Source: Paenibacillus algicola (GTDB lineage: Bacteria; Bacillota; Bacilli; Paenibacillales; Paenibacillaceae). From it: a DNA stretch of 64,000 bases. Position 1 is the first letter of the stretch; every line of letters begins with the position of its first letter. The notes under the pieces were generated by a model that did no database searches, was not told where the DNA came from, and was given only the letters and a program-made list of their open reading frames with translations. This document shows positions 55,567 through 63,187 of this stretch, piece after piece. The position numbers and the translations under genes were made by a program. The stretch lies in contig NZ_CP040396.1 of NCBI RefSeq assembly GCF_005577435.1, positions 1,794,501 to 1,858,500 on the forward strand. The letters run 5' to 3'.

Positions 55567-55585
55567 AGAATCGTTCAGCAAGCCC
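54199..55585 (+). mobile_element. 5'-truncated IS1182/IS5-type element
   Basis: The right end, ending about 55585 with an AAGCCC sequence, appears intact. The left end and transposase N-terminus are missing; recognisable sequence begins near 54208 (ENPYMQYFIGL). It joins the IS256 remnant head to head. Confidence 0.7.
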
Positions 55586-56043
55586 TAAGTAGATATGTTT
55601 AACATGTAGGCATAGCAATTGGCCTTGTCAGTTAATGATGCCCATGCACTAGGATTGTAAGGATGTTCGTATCCACCAGTGACCATTGTTTCCATTAATT
55701 GCAACCCTGTAGACTTTTTCGAATCTTCTTTCGCTGCAGTGGAACTTTGACTGTATTGTGTTTCAGAAATTGGGATTTCATTGATTCCTGTAGTTGATTT
55801 ATTTGTAAAACCTGGAGGTCTATAATTTACAGTTAACTGTACTTCCTCCGGCAAGCTGTTAAACCATTCTAGCCATTTTTTTGGATCGGGGTTAAAAGAT
55901 GCTAAAGGGTCATTCGTTAATTCTAATTGATTGCTTGAAACACTTTGTGTGTTACTTTCGTTTGTATCATTGCTTGCAAGTACAGGTGTTGTAAGCAAAA
56001 AGACCATTATTACCATTGTGAAAAAAGACAACAATTTTTTCAT
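55585..56043 (-). pseudogene. Secreted protein of unknown function, C-terminus cut by the IS element
   Basis: The gene begins with a good AGGAGG site and a signal peptide (MKKLLSFFTMVIMVFLL, cleavage near VLAS-ND). The mature part is Ser/Thr/Asn-rich, with LPEEVQLTVNYRPPGF and GGYEHPYNPSAWASLTDKANCYAYMLN. The stop codon (55587-55585) lies exactly at the IS1182-type end, so the native C-terminus is lost. The NCYAYMLN motif resembles the Cys motif of papain-like or NlpC-like enzymes. Family not recognised. Confidence 0.65.
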
Positions 56044-56291
56044 TCTGAATCCTCCTAATGATTTATAAAAACCCAGATCCCCTTTTACCTCCTTAAATTC
56101 TATTTTTTGTAATTTTATATACATATATTACTATTATCTCTACAAAATTACCACAATAAATTAATAAATATCCTAATATATATTAAATAATAATAGAATT
56201 TAATGATTAATTAATATTAGTATTAATTACTAAATTATGGTATCATATACTTCCCCGATTTTTATATAAAATTCGAAAAAGAGGTGTATTG

Positions 56292-56642
56292 ATGTTTAAA
56301 AACTTTAAGTTTTCAATCACATTATTTTTTGTTCTAATTATTTGTTCAGCATGCCAGAATGTGAAAGATGCAGAAACAAATGGAACTATTCCATTAGATG
56401 AATGGAGTAGCTTATCGGAAAAGGGCGTGGCATTGAATTGGGATGATTTAAAGAAATATTCTTTTGAGGATATCGGATCAGGCATATATATAAGAAAGTA
56501 TAAAATTGAAGGAGGCCACCAGTTATTTATTACTGGAAAGAGTCTTAATGATCCCCCTGACAAGATTTATATTGTTAATGAAAACGGCAAAGAGGTATAT
56601 CTTACACAAGATAACTTAAGCGAATTCTACAAATTAAGGTAA
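56292..56642 (+). CDS. Small putative lipoprotein
   Basis: A 116-residue product with a type II signal peptide (FSITLFFVLIICSAC; lipobox ICSAC, Cys about 20). The mature domain has alternating strands: SGIYIRKYKIEGGHQLFITG and KIYIVNENGKEVYLTQDNL. Strongly AT-rich. ATG 56292 follows AAAGAGGTG. It is divergent from the truncated secreted protein gene and may have served with it. Unrecognised family. Confidence 0.7.
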   Translation: MFKNFKFSITLFFVLIICSACQNVKDAETNGTIPLDEWSSLSEKGVALNWDDLKKYSFEDIGSGIYIRKYKIEGGHQLFITGKSLNDPPDKIYIVNENGKEVYLTQDNLSEFYKLR

Positions 56643-57041
56643 AAACAAAACATAATAATTCAAGCGACAAGAACATGTTCCGGTTAAATTAAATGTATTG
56701 TAAAAGTGAACATGATGTACCAGGCGCAATTTCGAGAATTGAGAAGAGAAGAAGAGGAAGGTAGAGAAGATGAAGCCGCGATTGCGGCTTGTTGTCGGGG
56801 GACAAGAACTTGGTCCCTTTGAAAGTCGCTATTAGCGGCTTTTTTTTGTTTTACCCATACAAGATCTTGTCCCGAGCCATGGACGAGATCTCGTACCGAT
56901 TGCCGCAAAGGGTCATCTGTTGAAGATGATAATTTCCAAAAAAGACATAACTTTTTTTCTGAAATACGTTGTAATTAATGTAAGAGAGTAAAGGGGGGCT
57001 CAAGGTGGAGATCCTGATGCAGATAAAACTGGAGGTTATCC
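56643..57041 (+). other. Intergenic region with clustered hairpins and palindromes
   Basis: No gene is seen. In order it holds GAACATGTTC (56671-56680), AAGCCGC-GATT-GCGGCTT (56773-56790), GGGGACAAG/CTTGGTCCC (56797-56817), a terminator (56823-56847), and two 12-bp palindromes, ACAAGATCTTGT (56859-56870) and ACGAGATCTCGT (56883-56894). The first hairpins could belong to a small structured RNA ending at the terminator. Confidence 0.45.
56823..56849 (+). terminator. Intrinsic terminator in the palindrome cluster
   Basis: AAGTCGCT-ATT-AGCGGCTT (one wobble) followed by a T-run. It could end the small lipoprotein transcript, 180 bp upstream, or a small RNA. Confidence 0.8.
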
Positions 57042-57088
57042 AACAAGTGTGCTCAACCCTGCAGCTGGAGAGATAAATCTACCTCATA
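57042..57088 (+). repeat. 47-bp direct repeat, copy 2 (fused to an AraC fragment)
   Basis: Exact copy of 52884-52930. Identity stops sharply on both sides. The flanking sequence to the right is an AraC-family coding region in frame with it. Confidence 0.95.
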
Positions 57089-57336
57089 CGAGGTCGCCCA
57101 TCCAGTTTGTGAAGTCTATGCGTCTAAACCATGCGGCTATGAAGATGGCTGGAGGGATGAATGTCAACGATGCTGCTATGGAGGTAGGGTATGTCAGTTC
57201 CTCGCAGTTTAGCCGGGAATTCAAGCGCATGTATGGCCAGTCTCCTAAACAGTGGAGTCACTCCAAACAGCTCCCTTCGGAAATGATGAGACGGACGGCT
57301 CATTTTTTTGACCAGCTTCAGCGATCGTCCTGGTAA
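57049..57336 (+). pseudogene. AraC-family regulator, C-terminal fragment with a foreign 5' end
   Basis: Residues 15-68 of the open frame (SPIQFVKSMRLNHAAMKMAG, then DAAMEVGYVSSSQFSREFKRMYGQSPKQW) are the second half of an AraC-type HTH domain. The first helix-turn-helix and the ligand domain are missing. Residues 1-13 (LNPAAGEINLPH) come from the ABC ATPase repeat. No credible ribosome binding site precedes it, so this is a recombination product and not a working regulator. Confidence 0.85.
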
Positions 57337-57431
57337 ACTTCAATCCATCCAGCCACAAAAAACCAAACTTCCCTAGAGGAGCAGTGTTATACATATATAA
57401 GCTTTGAAAAAGGGGAATGGGAGGCAGGACG

Positions 57432-57734
57432 ATGGAGCACAAAAGCAGCTCGAGAGTTTTAAAAGGGATTTTATTGTGTCTGATTGTGATTGCATTTAAG
57501 CCGTACCCGTCAGCTCCGAGTCATTCGAATTATACGGTTCAGGGGCATGAGGGAAGTGAGGCCGTCGTGCAGCTGGCTGAGAACAGAATCGCTGTGGTGG
57601 ATACAAGCCTGAATTCCGGCTTAAAAGGCGAAATTATGGTTTTTGAGTTTGATGAGGATTTAAAGTCCTTTGAGCCTATTGGAAGATATAATTATATGGA
57701 CTATTTGTGGAATCCTGATAAATACAACTTTTAA
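57432..57734 (+). CDS. Small membrane-anchored or secreted protein, unknown
   Basis: The 100-residue product has a basic start (MEHKSSSRVLKG) and one hydrophobic segment (ILLCLIVIAFKP), then a soluble part with VVQLAENRIAVVDTSLNSGLKGEIMVFEFDEDLKSFEPIGRYNYMDYLWNPDKYNF. The repeated beta-type strands resemble a fragment of a propeller-like or DUF protein. ATG 57432 follows GGGAGGCAGGACG. It is not recognised; the chromosome-like GC content suggests it is outside the island. Confidence 0.55.
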   Translation: MEHKSSSRVLKGILLCLIVIAFKPYPSAPSHSNYTVQGHEGSEAVVQLAENRIAVVDTSLNSGLKGEIMVFEFDEDLKSFEPIGRYNYMDYLWNPDKYNF

Positions 57735-57822
57735 TAGTCTATGAAATGGATGGGGCTATATAATGAGGGAGAGAAATGTTTAAATGTGACGCAATCATCG
57801 ACAGCAGCTAAAGGAGGCAGCT

Positions 57823-58791
57823 ATGACTTTAAAAACAGCAATCATTGGTACCGGCTGGTTTAGTAAAACACACGGAGATATTTTGACCCGGATGGACGGG
57901 GTGGAGGTAGCGGCGTTCGTAGGCACCAGTATGGAGAAAGCGGAGAAAGCCGCCGGCCGATATGCATCCGCCGCAGCTTATGATCATGTAGAGCAGATGC
58001 TCGATGCTGTAAAGCCGGATGCCGTATATATTTGTGTGCCGCCGTTTGCCCATGGGGACATTGAGCATCAGCTCATCCGCCGTGGTATTCCGTTCCTGGT
58101 TGAGAAGCCGCTCGCTGCAGAGCTGGAAACGCCGCGCCAGATTGCGCACGAGGTAAGCCAGACAGGATTAATCACTTCTGTGGGATATCATTTCCGGTAC
58201 ACGGATGCAGCAGCACGGGCAGCGGAGCTGCTTCGGCACCGGAAAGCCGGCATGGCGCTGGGCTACTGGATGGGCGATATGCCGCAGGTATATTGGTGGA
58301 GAAAGCAGGATGGCTCGGGAGGACAGTTCATAGAGCAGACGACACATATTGTGGATCTGCTGCGCTGCCTCATGGGAGAGGTGGACGAAGTGTATGCTGC
58401 GTTTGCCCAGCGGGCGATACAGGAGCAGTATGAGGATGTAACGGTGCATGATGTAGGCACTGTAACCATGAAGCTGCGCAGCGGCGCGGTTGCGACAATC
58501 TCCAACACCTGTATCCTGCCGGAGACAGAGCGTGTGGGCCTGACGATCTATACGGAGCAGGGCAGCCTGGAGCTGCAGCACAATCAGCTTCGAGTGCGAG
58601 AGCTGGGAGAGTGGGTGGAGTATCCTAACACAGGCAATCCGTACGAACGTGAGAATGATGCCTTTATTCATGCCGTACGAACAGGCGATGCTTCGCGGAT
58701 CTTGTCTTCGTATGAAGACGCCTTGAAAACCATGGCCATCACCGATGCGGCTCTACGCTCGGCTCACACCGGCAATTCGATAAAGCTATAA
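57823..58791 (+). CDS. Gfo/Idh/MocA family oxidoreductase
   Basis: A 322-residue NAD(P)-dependent sugar or inositol dehydrogenase-like protein. It has an N-terminal Rossmann fold (TAIIGTGWFSKTHGDIL), YICVPPFAH, the EKPLA motif with the catalytic Lys near 93, and the C-terminal GQFIEQTTHIVDLLRCLMGEVDEV domain. Substrate cannot be told. ATG 57823 follows AAAGGAGGCAGCT. It stands alone between unrelated genes. Confidence 0.9.
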   Translation: MTLKTAIIGTGWFSKTHGDILTRMDGVEVAAFVGTSMEKAEKAAGRYASAAAYDHVEQMLDAVKPDAVYICVPPFAHGDIEHQLIRRGIPFLVEKPLAAELETPRQIAHEVSQTGLITSVGYHFRYTDAAARAAELLRHRKAGMALGYWMGDMPQVYWWRKQDGSGGQFIEQTTHIVDLLRCLMGEVDEVYAAFAQRAIQEQYEDVTVHDVGTVTMKLRSGAVATISNTCILPETERVGLTIYTEQGSLELQHNQLRVRELGEWVEYPNTGNPYERENDAFIHAVRTGDASRILSSYEDALKTMAITDAALRSAHTGNSIKL

Positions 58792-58796
58792 CCTGC

Positions 58797-58825
58797 AGCG
58801 CAGCTTCCTTCGGGAAGGCTGCGCT
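58797..58825 (+). terminator. Hairpin after the oxidoreductase gene
   Basis: AGCGCAGCTTCC-TTCG-GGAAGGCTGCGCT with one bulge and no T-run; likely terminator. Confidence 0.6.
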
Positions 58826-59246
58826 ATGTTGGTTTATTGAGCCTTTCAGCAGCAGGTGTGTTGTGTACAGGTTCGCGGGAGTCCTCCTCCAAATTGATGA
58901 GGAGCACTCCTGCCAGGCGCCGTTCGAGATCGGCCTTGACGAAGTCCCACTGCAGCTCCATCTGATGACGGTATCCCCGGCAAAGATAAGAAACGTGAAG
59001 GGAGTGCTCCCGCCGTCGAGTGTGAATAATTGCAATGCTGCGGGAGCGGCTCTCGTGCTTGAGCAGGCTCAAGCGTGTCATGATCGAGCTCTGAATCTCC
59101 TTCACGCGCTGCACGTACAGCTTGGTCAGGCCAGAGCCCTCCATGCCGGCAAGATCCCGTTCCAGAACGTCCAGCAAGACAGGCAAGACAGCAGATTCCT
59201 TGACCAGCAGCAGCTCTTCCTGCGTCTGCAGCGGTGACTGCTTCAT
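58824..59246 (-). CDS. SOS-regulated protein of unknown function
   Basis: A 140-residue soluble protein not recognised from any family. Residues 1-60 are amphipathic and helical (EELLLVKESAVLPVLLDVLERDLAGMEGSGLTKLYVQRVKEIQSSIMTRL). The middle is Arg/His-rich (KHESRSRSIAIIHTRRREHS), followed by WDFVKADLERRLAGVLLINLEE. Its promoter carries a LexA box nearly identical to that of uvrX-yolD. ATG 59246 follows AGGAGGGGATAAGG. The context implies a DNA-damage role; the biochemical function is unknown. Confidence 0.75.
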   Translation of the reverse strand: MKQSPLQTQEELLLVKESAVLPVLLDVLERDLAGMEGSGLTKLYVQRVKEIQSSIMTRLSLLKHESRSRSIAIIHTRRREHSLHVSYLCRGYRHQMELQWDFVKADLERRLAGVLLINLEEDSREPVHNTPAAERLNKPT

Positions 59247-59286
59247 CTCCTTATCCCCTCCTGTCCGTTCTGCACGATTTGTACAT

Positions 59287-59317
59287 ATTATATACCGAAC
59301 ATAGGTTCTCTATGCAA
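59287..59317 (-). promoter_or_regulatory. LexA-controlled promoter of the unknown SOS gene
   Basis: On the minus strand TTGCAT (59317-59312) and TATAAT (59292-59287) flank the LexA/DinR box CGAACATAGGTTCT at 59296-59309. Over 40 bp it matches the uvrX promoter at 34 positions. Confidence 0.88.
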
Positions 59318-59341
59318 GTGGGAATTCTGCCTAATCACAGC

Positions 59342-59842
59342 CTAATGATGATGGCCGCCAGCAGAGTTTTCTATTACGGGGGCGGCAGTATCCTGCTCCA
59401 GCTGAATCAGCCGGGTGACTGCGGCTTCCCCGATCGCAAAGCGCTGCGTCAGGGTAGACTCCAGCGAACCGGAGGATATTCGGGAGCGTACCTGATACAA
59501 GCCATCACGGTCCGGATTAAAGGAAACGGTATATCGTCCGGCATCGGCGGAAACTGCTGGAATGGAAAGGATCGAGTCCGGCTCGTCCTCTAGCCAGAAC
59601 TCAAAGGTGACCAGAGCACCTGGCAGGGGGGCGCCCCCGGCTTCAACCTTTACTTCAAAAGAATGGTCCTGGCCCTGAACCAGCTCCGCCGGCAGCTGCA
59701 GGTCTGCATTGAGATGTGGAAGCAGGCCGCCCGCACCCGCAGAGGGGCTGACGGTGCATCCGCTTAGCAGCAGGATAAGCAGCAAGGGAAGCGCAGCGGT
59801 CTTGAACCACAGCGAGGGATGAGGCAATAATGACAATTTCAT
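59342..59842 (-). CDS. YtkA/FixH-like lipoprotein with a His tail
   Basis: The 166-residue protein has a signal peptide and lipobox LLLSGC (Cys about 29), then an immunoglobulin-like fold (LPAELVQGQDHSFEVKVEAGGAPLPGALVTFEFWLED, DRDGLYQVRSRISSG) of the YtkA/FixH/CopC-type. It ends in GGHHH, a possible metal ligand. It is 26 bp after the PepSY membrane protein gene, one transcript. This combination is common in metal or copper handling; that role is inferred. Confidence 0.75.
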   Translation of the reverse strand: MKLSLLPHPSLWFKTAALPLLLILLLSGCTVSPSAGAGGLLPHLNADLQLPAELVQGQDHSFEVKVEAGGAPLPGALVTFEFWLEDEPDSILSIPAVSADAGRYTVSFNPDRDGLYQVRSRISSGSLESTLTQRFAIGEAAVTRLIQLEQDTAAPVIENSAGGHHH

Positions 59843-59868
59843 AGAAATCTCCTTTTTAAGTTATTCGT

Positions 59869-61293
59869 TTAAGCTGAGAACCAGTGCTTTAATGAAGGAA
59901 TGCGCCGAATGATGAGCAGATCCAGAAGCAGGACGATGATCAGAGAAAGTCCGACGAGCGGCATCAGGAGGCCCAGAAGCATCATGATCAGCAGCAGGAC
60001 CCGGGTTGTTCGGCGGTCCTCCGGCCTGCCCGGTGCCCCAAGCCTGCCCTGCGGCTTGCGTTTACGCCACATGACGTAAGAGCTGACAGCAATCAGTACA
60101 ATTCCGATGCAGGTTATAAGGCCGAGCAGCTGGTTCACCCAGCCGAACAACCGGCCCTCATGCAAGGCGATGCCGAGCGTAATGGCCTTGCCCAGAATTC
60201 CGTAATCCGCAAACCGAACATCCGTCAGCACCGCACCACTGTATTGATCTATATGCAGGGTGGCATTATGCACGGGCCTGGTGTGGGCAGAGGATATCGT
60301 ATAGACACCAGTCTCGCCTTGAGGGAGAGAAATCGTATACGGCAGCTCGATACGCTGCTTGTCTGCGATGTCACGCACCTCCTGTAACGCCAGCGGAAGG
60401 TAGCGGCCCGCCGCTGATGCAGGAACGGGCAAGTTCTCTGTGGCCCAGGGAACATGCTCGGCAATCTCTTTTGTAACTGTGACCGATTCCGGCTTCCCCA
60501 TAAAGCTGAAGGCATAGGGAGGATAGCTGGTATGAGTCGCATTCGCAAGCTTGCTGATTTGACCGCCCAGCACGCCGGACCAGGGAAGGCCGGTTGCTAT
60601 CAGGATCAGCATACATATCGAGAGCCAAAAGGCGGGCACAGCGTGAAGATCACGCCAAAACCTGCGGCTTCCCGGCTTGCTCAGTCTCGGAAGAAGGGTG
60701 CCCCACACGGCTGATTTGCTTCGCGGCCACCATAAATACAAACCGGTAATGACCAGGATTACGGCCCAGCAGGCGGCGAGCTCGACCAGCCGGTTTGCCC
60801 AGGTGCCGCCGATGAGAAGCTGGCTGTGCAGTTTTTTGAAGTAGCTGGTGAAGGTCTTGTCATTGTCCAGAATGCCGGTAATCTCGGCTGTGTATGGATT
60901 GGCATACATCGTGGACATCGTACCGCTGCGGATTGCGCTCATCTTGACAGCGGCTTTGCTGTCATCAGAAAAGGTGAACGAGGTTATGGCGGTGCCGGGA
61001 TACTCCCGCTTCACGTAGTCCAGCAGCTCATCCGCAGAAAGCCTTGGGGACGCAGGCTGCTGAATCTGAAGCAGGTCCCTGTATAGATAGCCTTCAATCT
61101 GGGGCTTGAACAAGTATACAGCTCCGCTAAATGCGAGAATGACGAGAAACGGAGCGATAAGAATGCCGGCGTAAAAATGCCATCTCCAGACCGCCTGGTA
61201 CAAATAAGGCGTCCGCTTGGCAGCGGAAGAGGCAACGGTTTTAGAAGCAGGTGAAGAGGAGGAGGACGGGTTGTTATATTCCATTCGTTTCAT
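59869..61293 (-). CDS. PepSY-associated transmembrane protein
   Basis: A 474-residue membrane protein of the PepSY_TM family. It has an N-terminal Ser/Ala/Lys-rich tail, YQAVWRWHFYAGILIAPFLVILAFSGAVYLFKPQIE as TM1, PepSY-like extracytoplasmic domains, LVELAACWAVILVITGLYLWWPR, and IALHEGRLFGWVNQLLGLITCIGIVLIAVSSYVMW. Members include iron-uptake and heme-related reductase-like proteins. ATG 61293 follows AAAGGAGCTAACCCC; the downstream gene encodes the YtkA-like lipoprotein. Confidence 0.88.
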   Translation of the reverse strand: MKRMEYNNPSSSSSPASKTVASSAAKRTPYLYQAVWRWHFYAGILIAPFLVILAFSGAVYLFKPQIEGYLYRDLLQIQQPASPRLSADELLDYVKREYPGTAITSFTFSDDSKAAVKMSAIRSGTMSTMYANPYTAEITGILDNDKTFTSYFKKLHSQLLIGGTWANRLVELAACWAVILVITGLYLWWPRSKSAVWGTLLPRLSKPGSRRFWRDLHAVPAFWLSICMLILIATGLPWSGVLGGQISKLANATHTSYPPYAFSFMGKPESVTVTKEIAEHVPWATENLPVPASAAGRYLPLALQEVRDIADKQRIELPYTISLPQGETGVYTISSAHTRPVHNATLHIDQYSGAVLTDVRFADYGILGKAITLGIALHEGRLFGWVNQLLGLITCIGIVLIAVSSYVMWRKRKPQGRLGAPGRPEDRRTTRVLLLIMMLLGLLMPLVGLSLIIVLLLDLLIIRRIPSLKHWFSA

Positions 61294-61424
61294 GGGGTTA
61301 GCTCCTTTATAAGTTCGTACACATCGTAGTTACAATGATCCATGATAAGGGAGCTCTTGAAAGGAAGCTATAGCTCTTTAGAGTTAATCGTGCAGGATTT
61401 TATGTCCGCGTTATGAGCGGATGC

Positions 61425-61478
61425 TTTTGAATGAAAATGAATATTTGTGATTGTTTTTGAATGAATTTGTGGTAGAAT
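61425..61478 (+). promoter_or_regulatory. fruR promoter with direct repeats
   Basis: TTTTGAATGA occurs at 61425-61434 and 61455-61464, exactly 30 bp apart. TTGTTT (61451-61456) and TAGAAT (61473-61478) form a weak promoter overlapping the second copy. It is a candidate binding site for the FruR-type repressor encoded next. Confidence 0.5.
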
Positions 61479-61498
61479 AACAGTGGAGGCGATGAAAG

Positions 61499-62251
61499 AT
61501 GCTGACCGAAGAACGATATCGAATAATAATACAGCGCTTACAAGAGAGCGGAGTCGTAAAGCTCCAAGAGCTTGTCACTTTGCTGGAGGCTTCGGAATCT
61601 ACGATTCGCCGCGATTTGGTGGATCTGGAGGAGCGCGGGCTGCTGAAGCGGATTCATGGTGGAGCTTCTCTTCCAGGACATAAGCTTCCGGAGCAGGGTC
61701 TGGAGGAGAAATCATCCAGAAACATTCATGAGAAGAGTAAGATTGCTTCCCTTGCGGCGATGCAAGTGAAGGATGGGGAATATATTTACATTGATGCCGG
61801 AACGACGACGCTGGCGATGATTCCGTTGATCTCCGCGCGCGGGGTCACGGTGGTTACCAACGGTCTGTCCCATATCGAGGCTTTGGCTGACCAGCAGATC
61901 GACAGTTATTTACTCGGGGGAAAAATGAAAACAAGGACCCGGGCAGTCATTGGCAGCATTGCGCTTCAAAACATGGAGCATTTTCGCTTTGACCGCTGCT
62001 TTCTGGGCACGAACGGGGCCGATGTTCAAATGGGATACACGACGCCCGATCCGGAGGAGGCGCTGATTAAACGCCGGGCACATCAGCTGTCGAGTGCAAG
62101 CTATGTGCTGGCCGATGCCAGCAAGTTTGGAGAGGTGTCTTTTGCCAAGGTGCTGGAGGTGCAGGAGGCGGCACTGATTACGGACCGGATGCCAGAGGCC
62201 TGGCGCGAGTCCTTCGCCAACAAAACTAAAATAATCGAGGGATCACAATGA
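61499..62251 (+). CDS. fruR: DeoR-family fructose operon repressor
   Basis: The 250-residue protein has an N-terminal winged helix (TEERYRIIIQRLQESGVVKLQELVTLLEASESTIRRDLVDLEERGLLKRIHGGA) and the C-terminal sugar-phosphate sensor domain (IDAGTTTLAMIPLI, VVTNGLSHIEALAD, LGTNGAD, DASKFG). FruR-type members are released by fructose-1-phosphate. It heads the fruRKA operon and overlaps fruK by 4 bp. The start follows GGAGGCGATG. Confidence 0.93.
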   Translation: MLTEERYRIIIQRLQESGVVKLQELVTLLEASESTIRRDLVDLEERGLLKRIHGGASLPGHKLPEQGLEEKSSRNIHEKSKIASLAAMQVKDGEYIYIDAGTTTLAMIPLISARGVTVVTNGLSHIEALADQQIDSYLLGGKMKTRTRAVIGSIALQNMEHFRFDRCFLGTNGADVQMGYTTPDPEEALIKRRAHQLSSASYVLADASKFGEVSFAKVLEVQEAALITDRMPEAWRESFANKTKIIEGSQ

Positions 62252-63162
62252 TATATACAATCACGCTAAACCCTTCTATTGACTATGTGGTAGAGCTGGA
62301 GGAGCTTGCACTTGGCGGGTTGAACCGAATGAAGCGGGATATGAAATATCCCGGCGGCAAGGGGATTAACGTGTCCCGAATTTTGAATGAGCTTGAAGCG
62401 GACAATGTCGCTATGGGCTTTGTAGGCGGATTCACCGGACAATTTATAGAGGAACGGCTGAAGGAGCATCGTATGGAGTCCAATTTCATTCATATTCGTA
62501 AGGATACCCGGATCAACATCAAGCTGAAGCACGGCGCAGAAACAGAGATTAACAGTCAGGGGCCGGTCATTGAGCCTGCTGAAGCAGAAGAGCTGTTGAC
62601 AAGGCTGGCAGCCAGCCTCCGGCAGGGAGACATTGTAGTTCTGTCCGGCAGCGTTCCTCCTTCGCTGGGCGAGGGGTATTACAACCGATGCATCCAGATT
62701 TGCAAGGAGCAGGGCGCAGAATTCGTCATCGATACGACGGGCGCGGCACTGCTTGAGGCGCTGCCCTCCAGGCCGCTGGTCATCAAGCCAAACCATCACG
62801 AGCTCGCAGAGCTGTTTCAGACCGAGATTCGTACCCGAGATGAGCTGATTAGCTATGGAAGACGGCTGCTTGGCCTGGGCGCACAGCATGTGTTGATATC
62901 TATGGCTGGAGAAGGAGCGCTGCTGCTTCGTGAAGAGCAGGTGTACCATGCCAGCGTCCCTCCCGGACAGGTGAAAAATTCCGTCGGTGCCGGAGATTCC
63001 ATGATCGGCGGCTTTGTGGGCACGTATGCGCGAACAGGAAATGCGGTGGAAGCGTTCAAGATGGGTACGGCCTGCGGCAGTGCTACGGCATTTGCAGATG
63101 ACCTGGCTGATCAGGAGCACATTCAGCAACTATATGCCAAAGTACAGCTTCAAGAGCTGTAA
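62248..63162 (+). CDS. fruK: 1-phosphofructokinase
   Basis: Phosphorylates fructose-1-phosphate to fructose-1,6-bisphosphate. The 304-residue PfkB-family protein has IYTITLNPSIDYVVEL, KYPGGKGINVSRIL, GSVPPSLG, KPNHHELAELF and the catalytic SVGAGDSMIGGFVG motif. It overlaps fruR by ATGA and is followed by fruA, so the three genes form one operon. Confidence 0.95.
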   Translation: MIYTITLNPSIDYVVELEELALGGLNRMKRDMKYPGGKGINVSRILNELEADNVAMGFVGGFTGQFIEERLKEHRMESNFIHIRKDTRINIKLKHGAETEINSQGPVIEPAEAEELLTRLAASLRQGDIVVLSGSVPPSLGEGYYNRCIQICKEQGAEFVIDTTGAALLEALPSRPLVIKPNHHELAELFQTEIRTRDELISYGRRLLGLGAQHVLISMAGEGALLLREEQVYHASVPPGQVKNSVGAGDSMIGGFVGTYARTGNAVEAFKMGTACGSATAFADDLADQEHIQQLYAKVQLQEL

Positions 63163-63187
63163 TCATAATCCTTAAGGAGTGACGACA

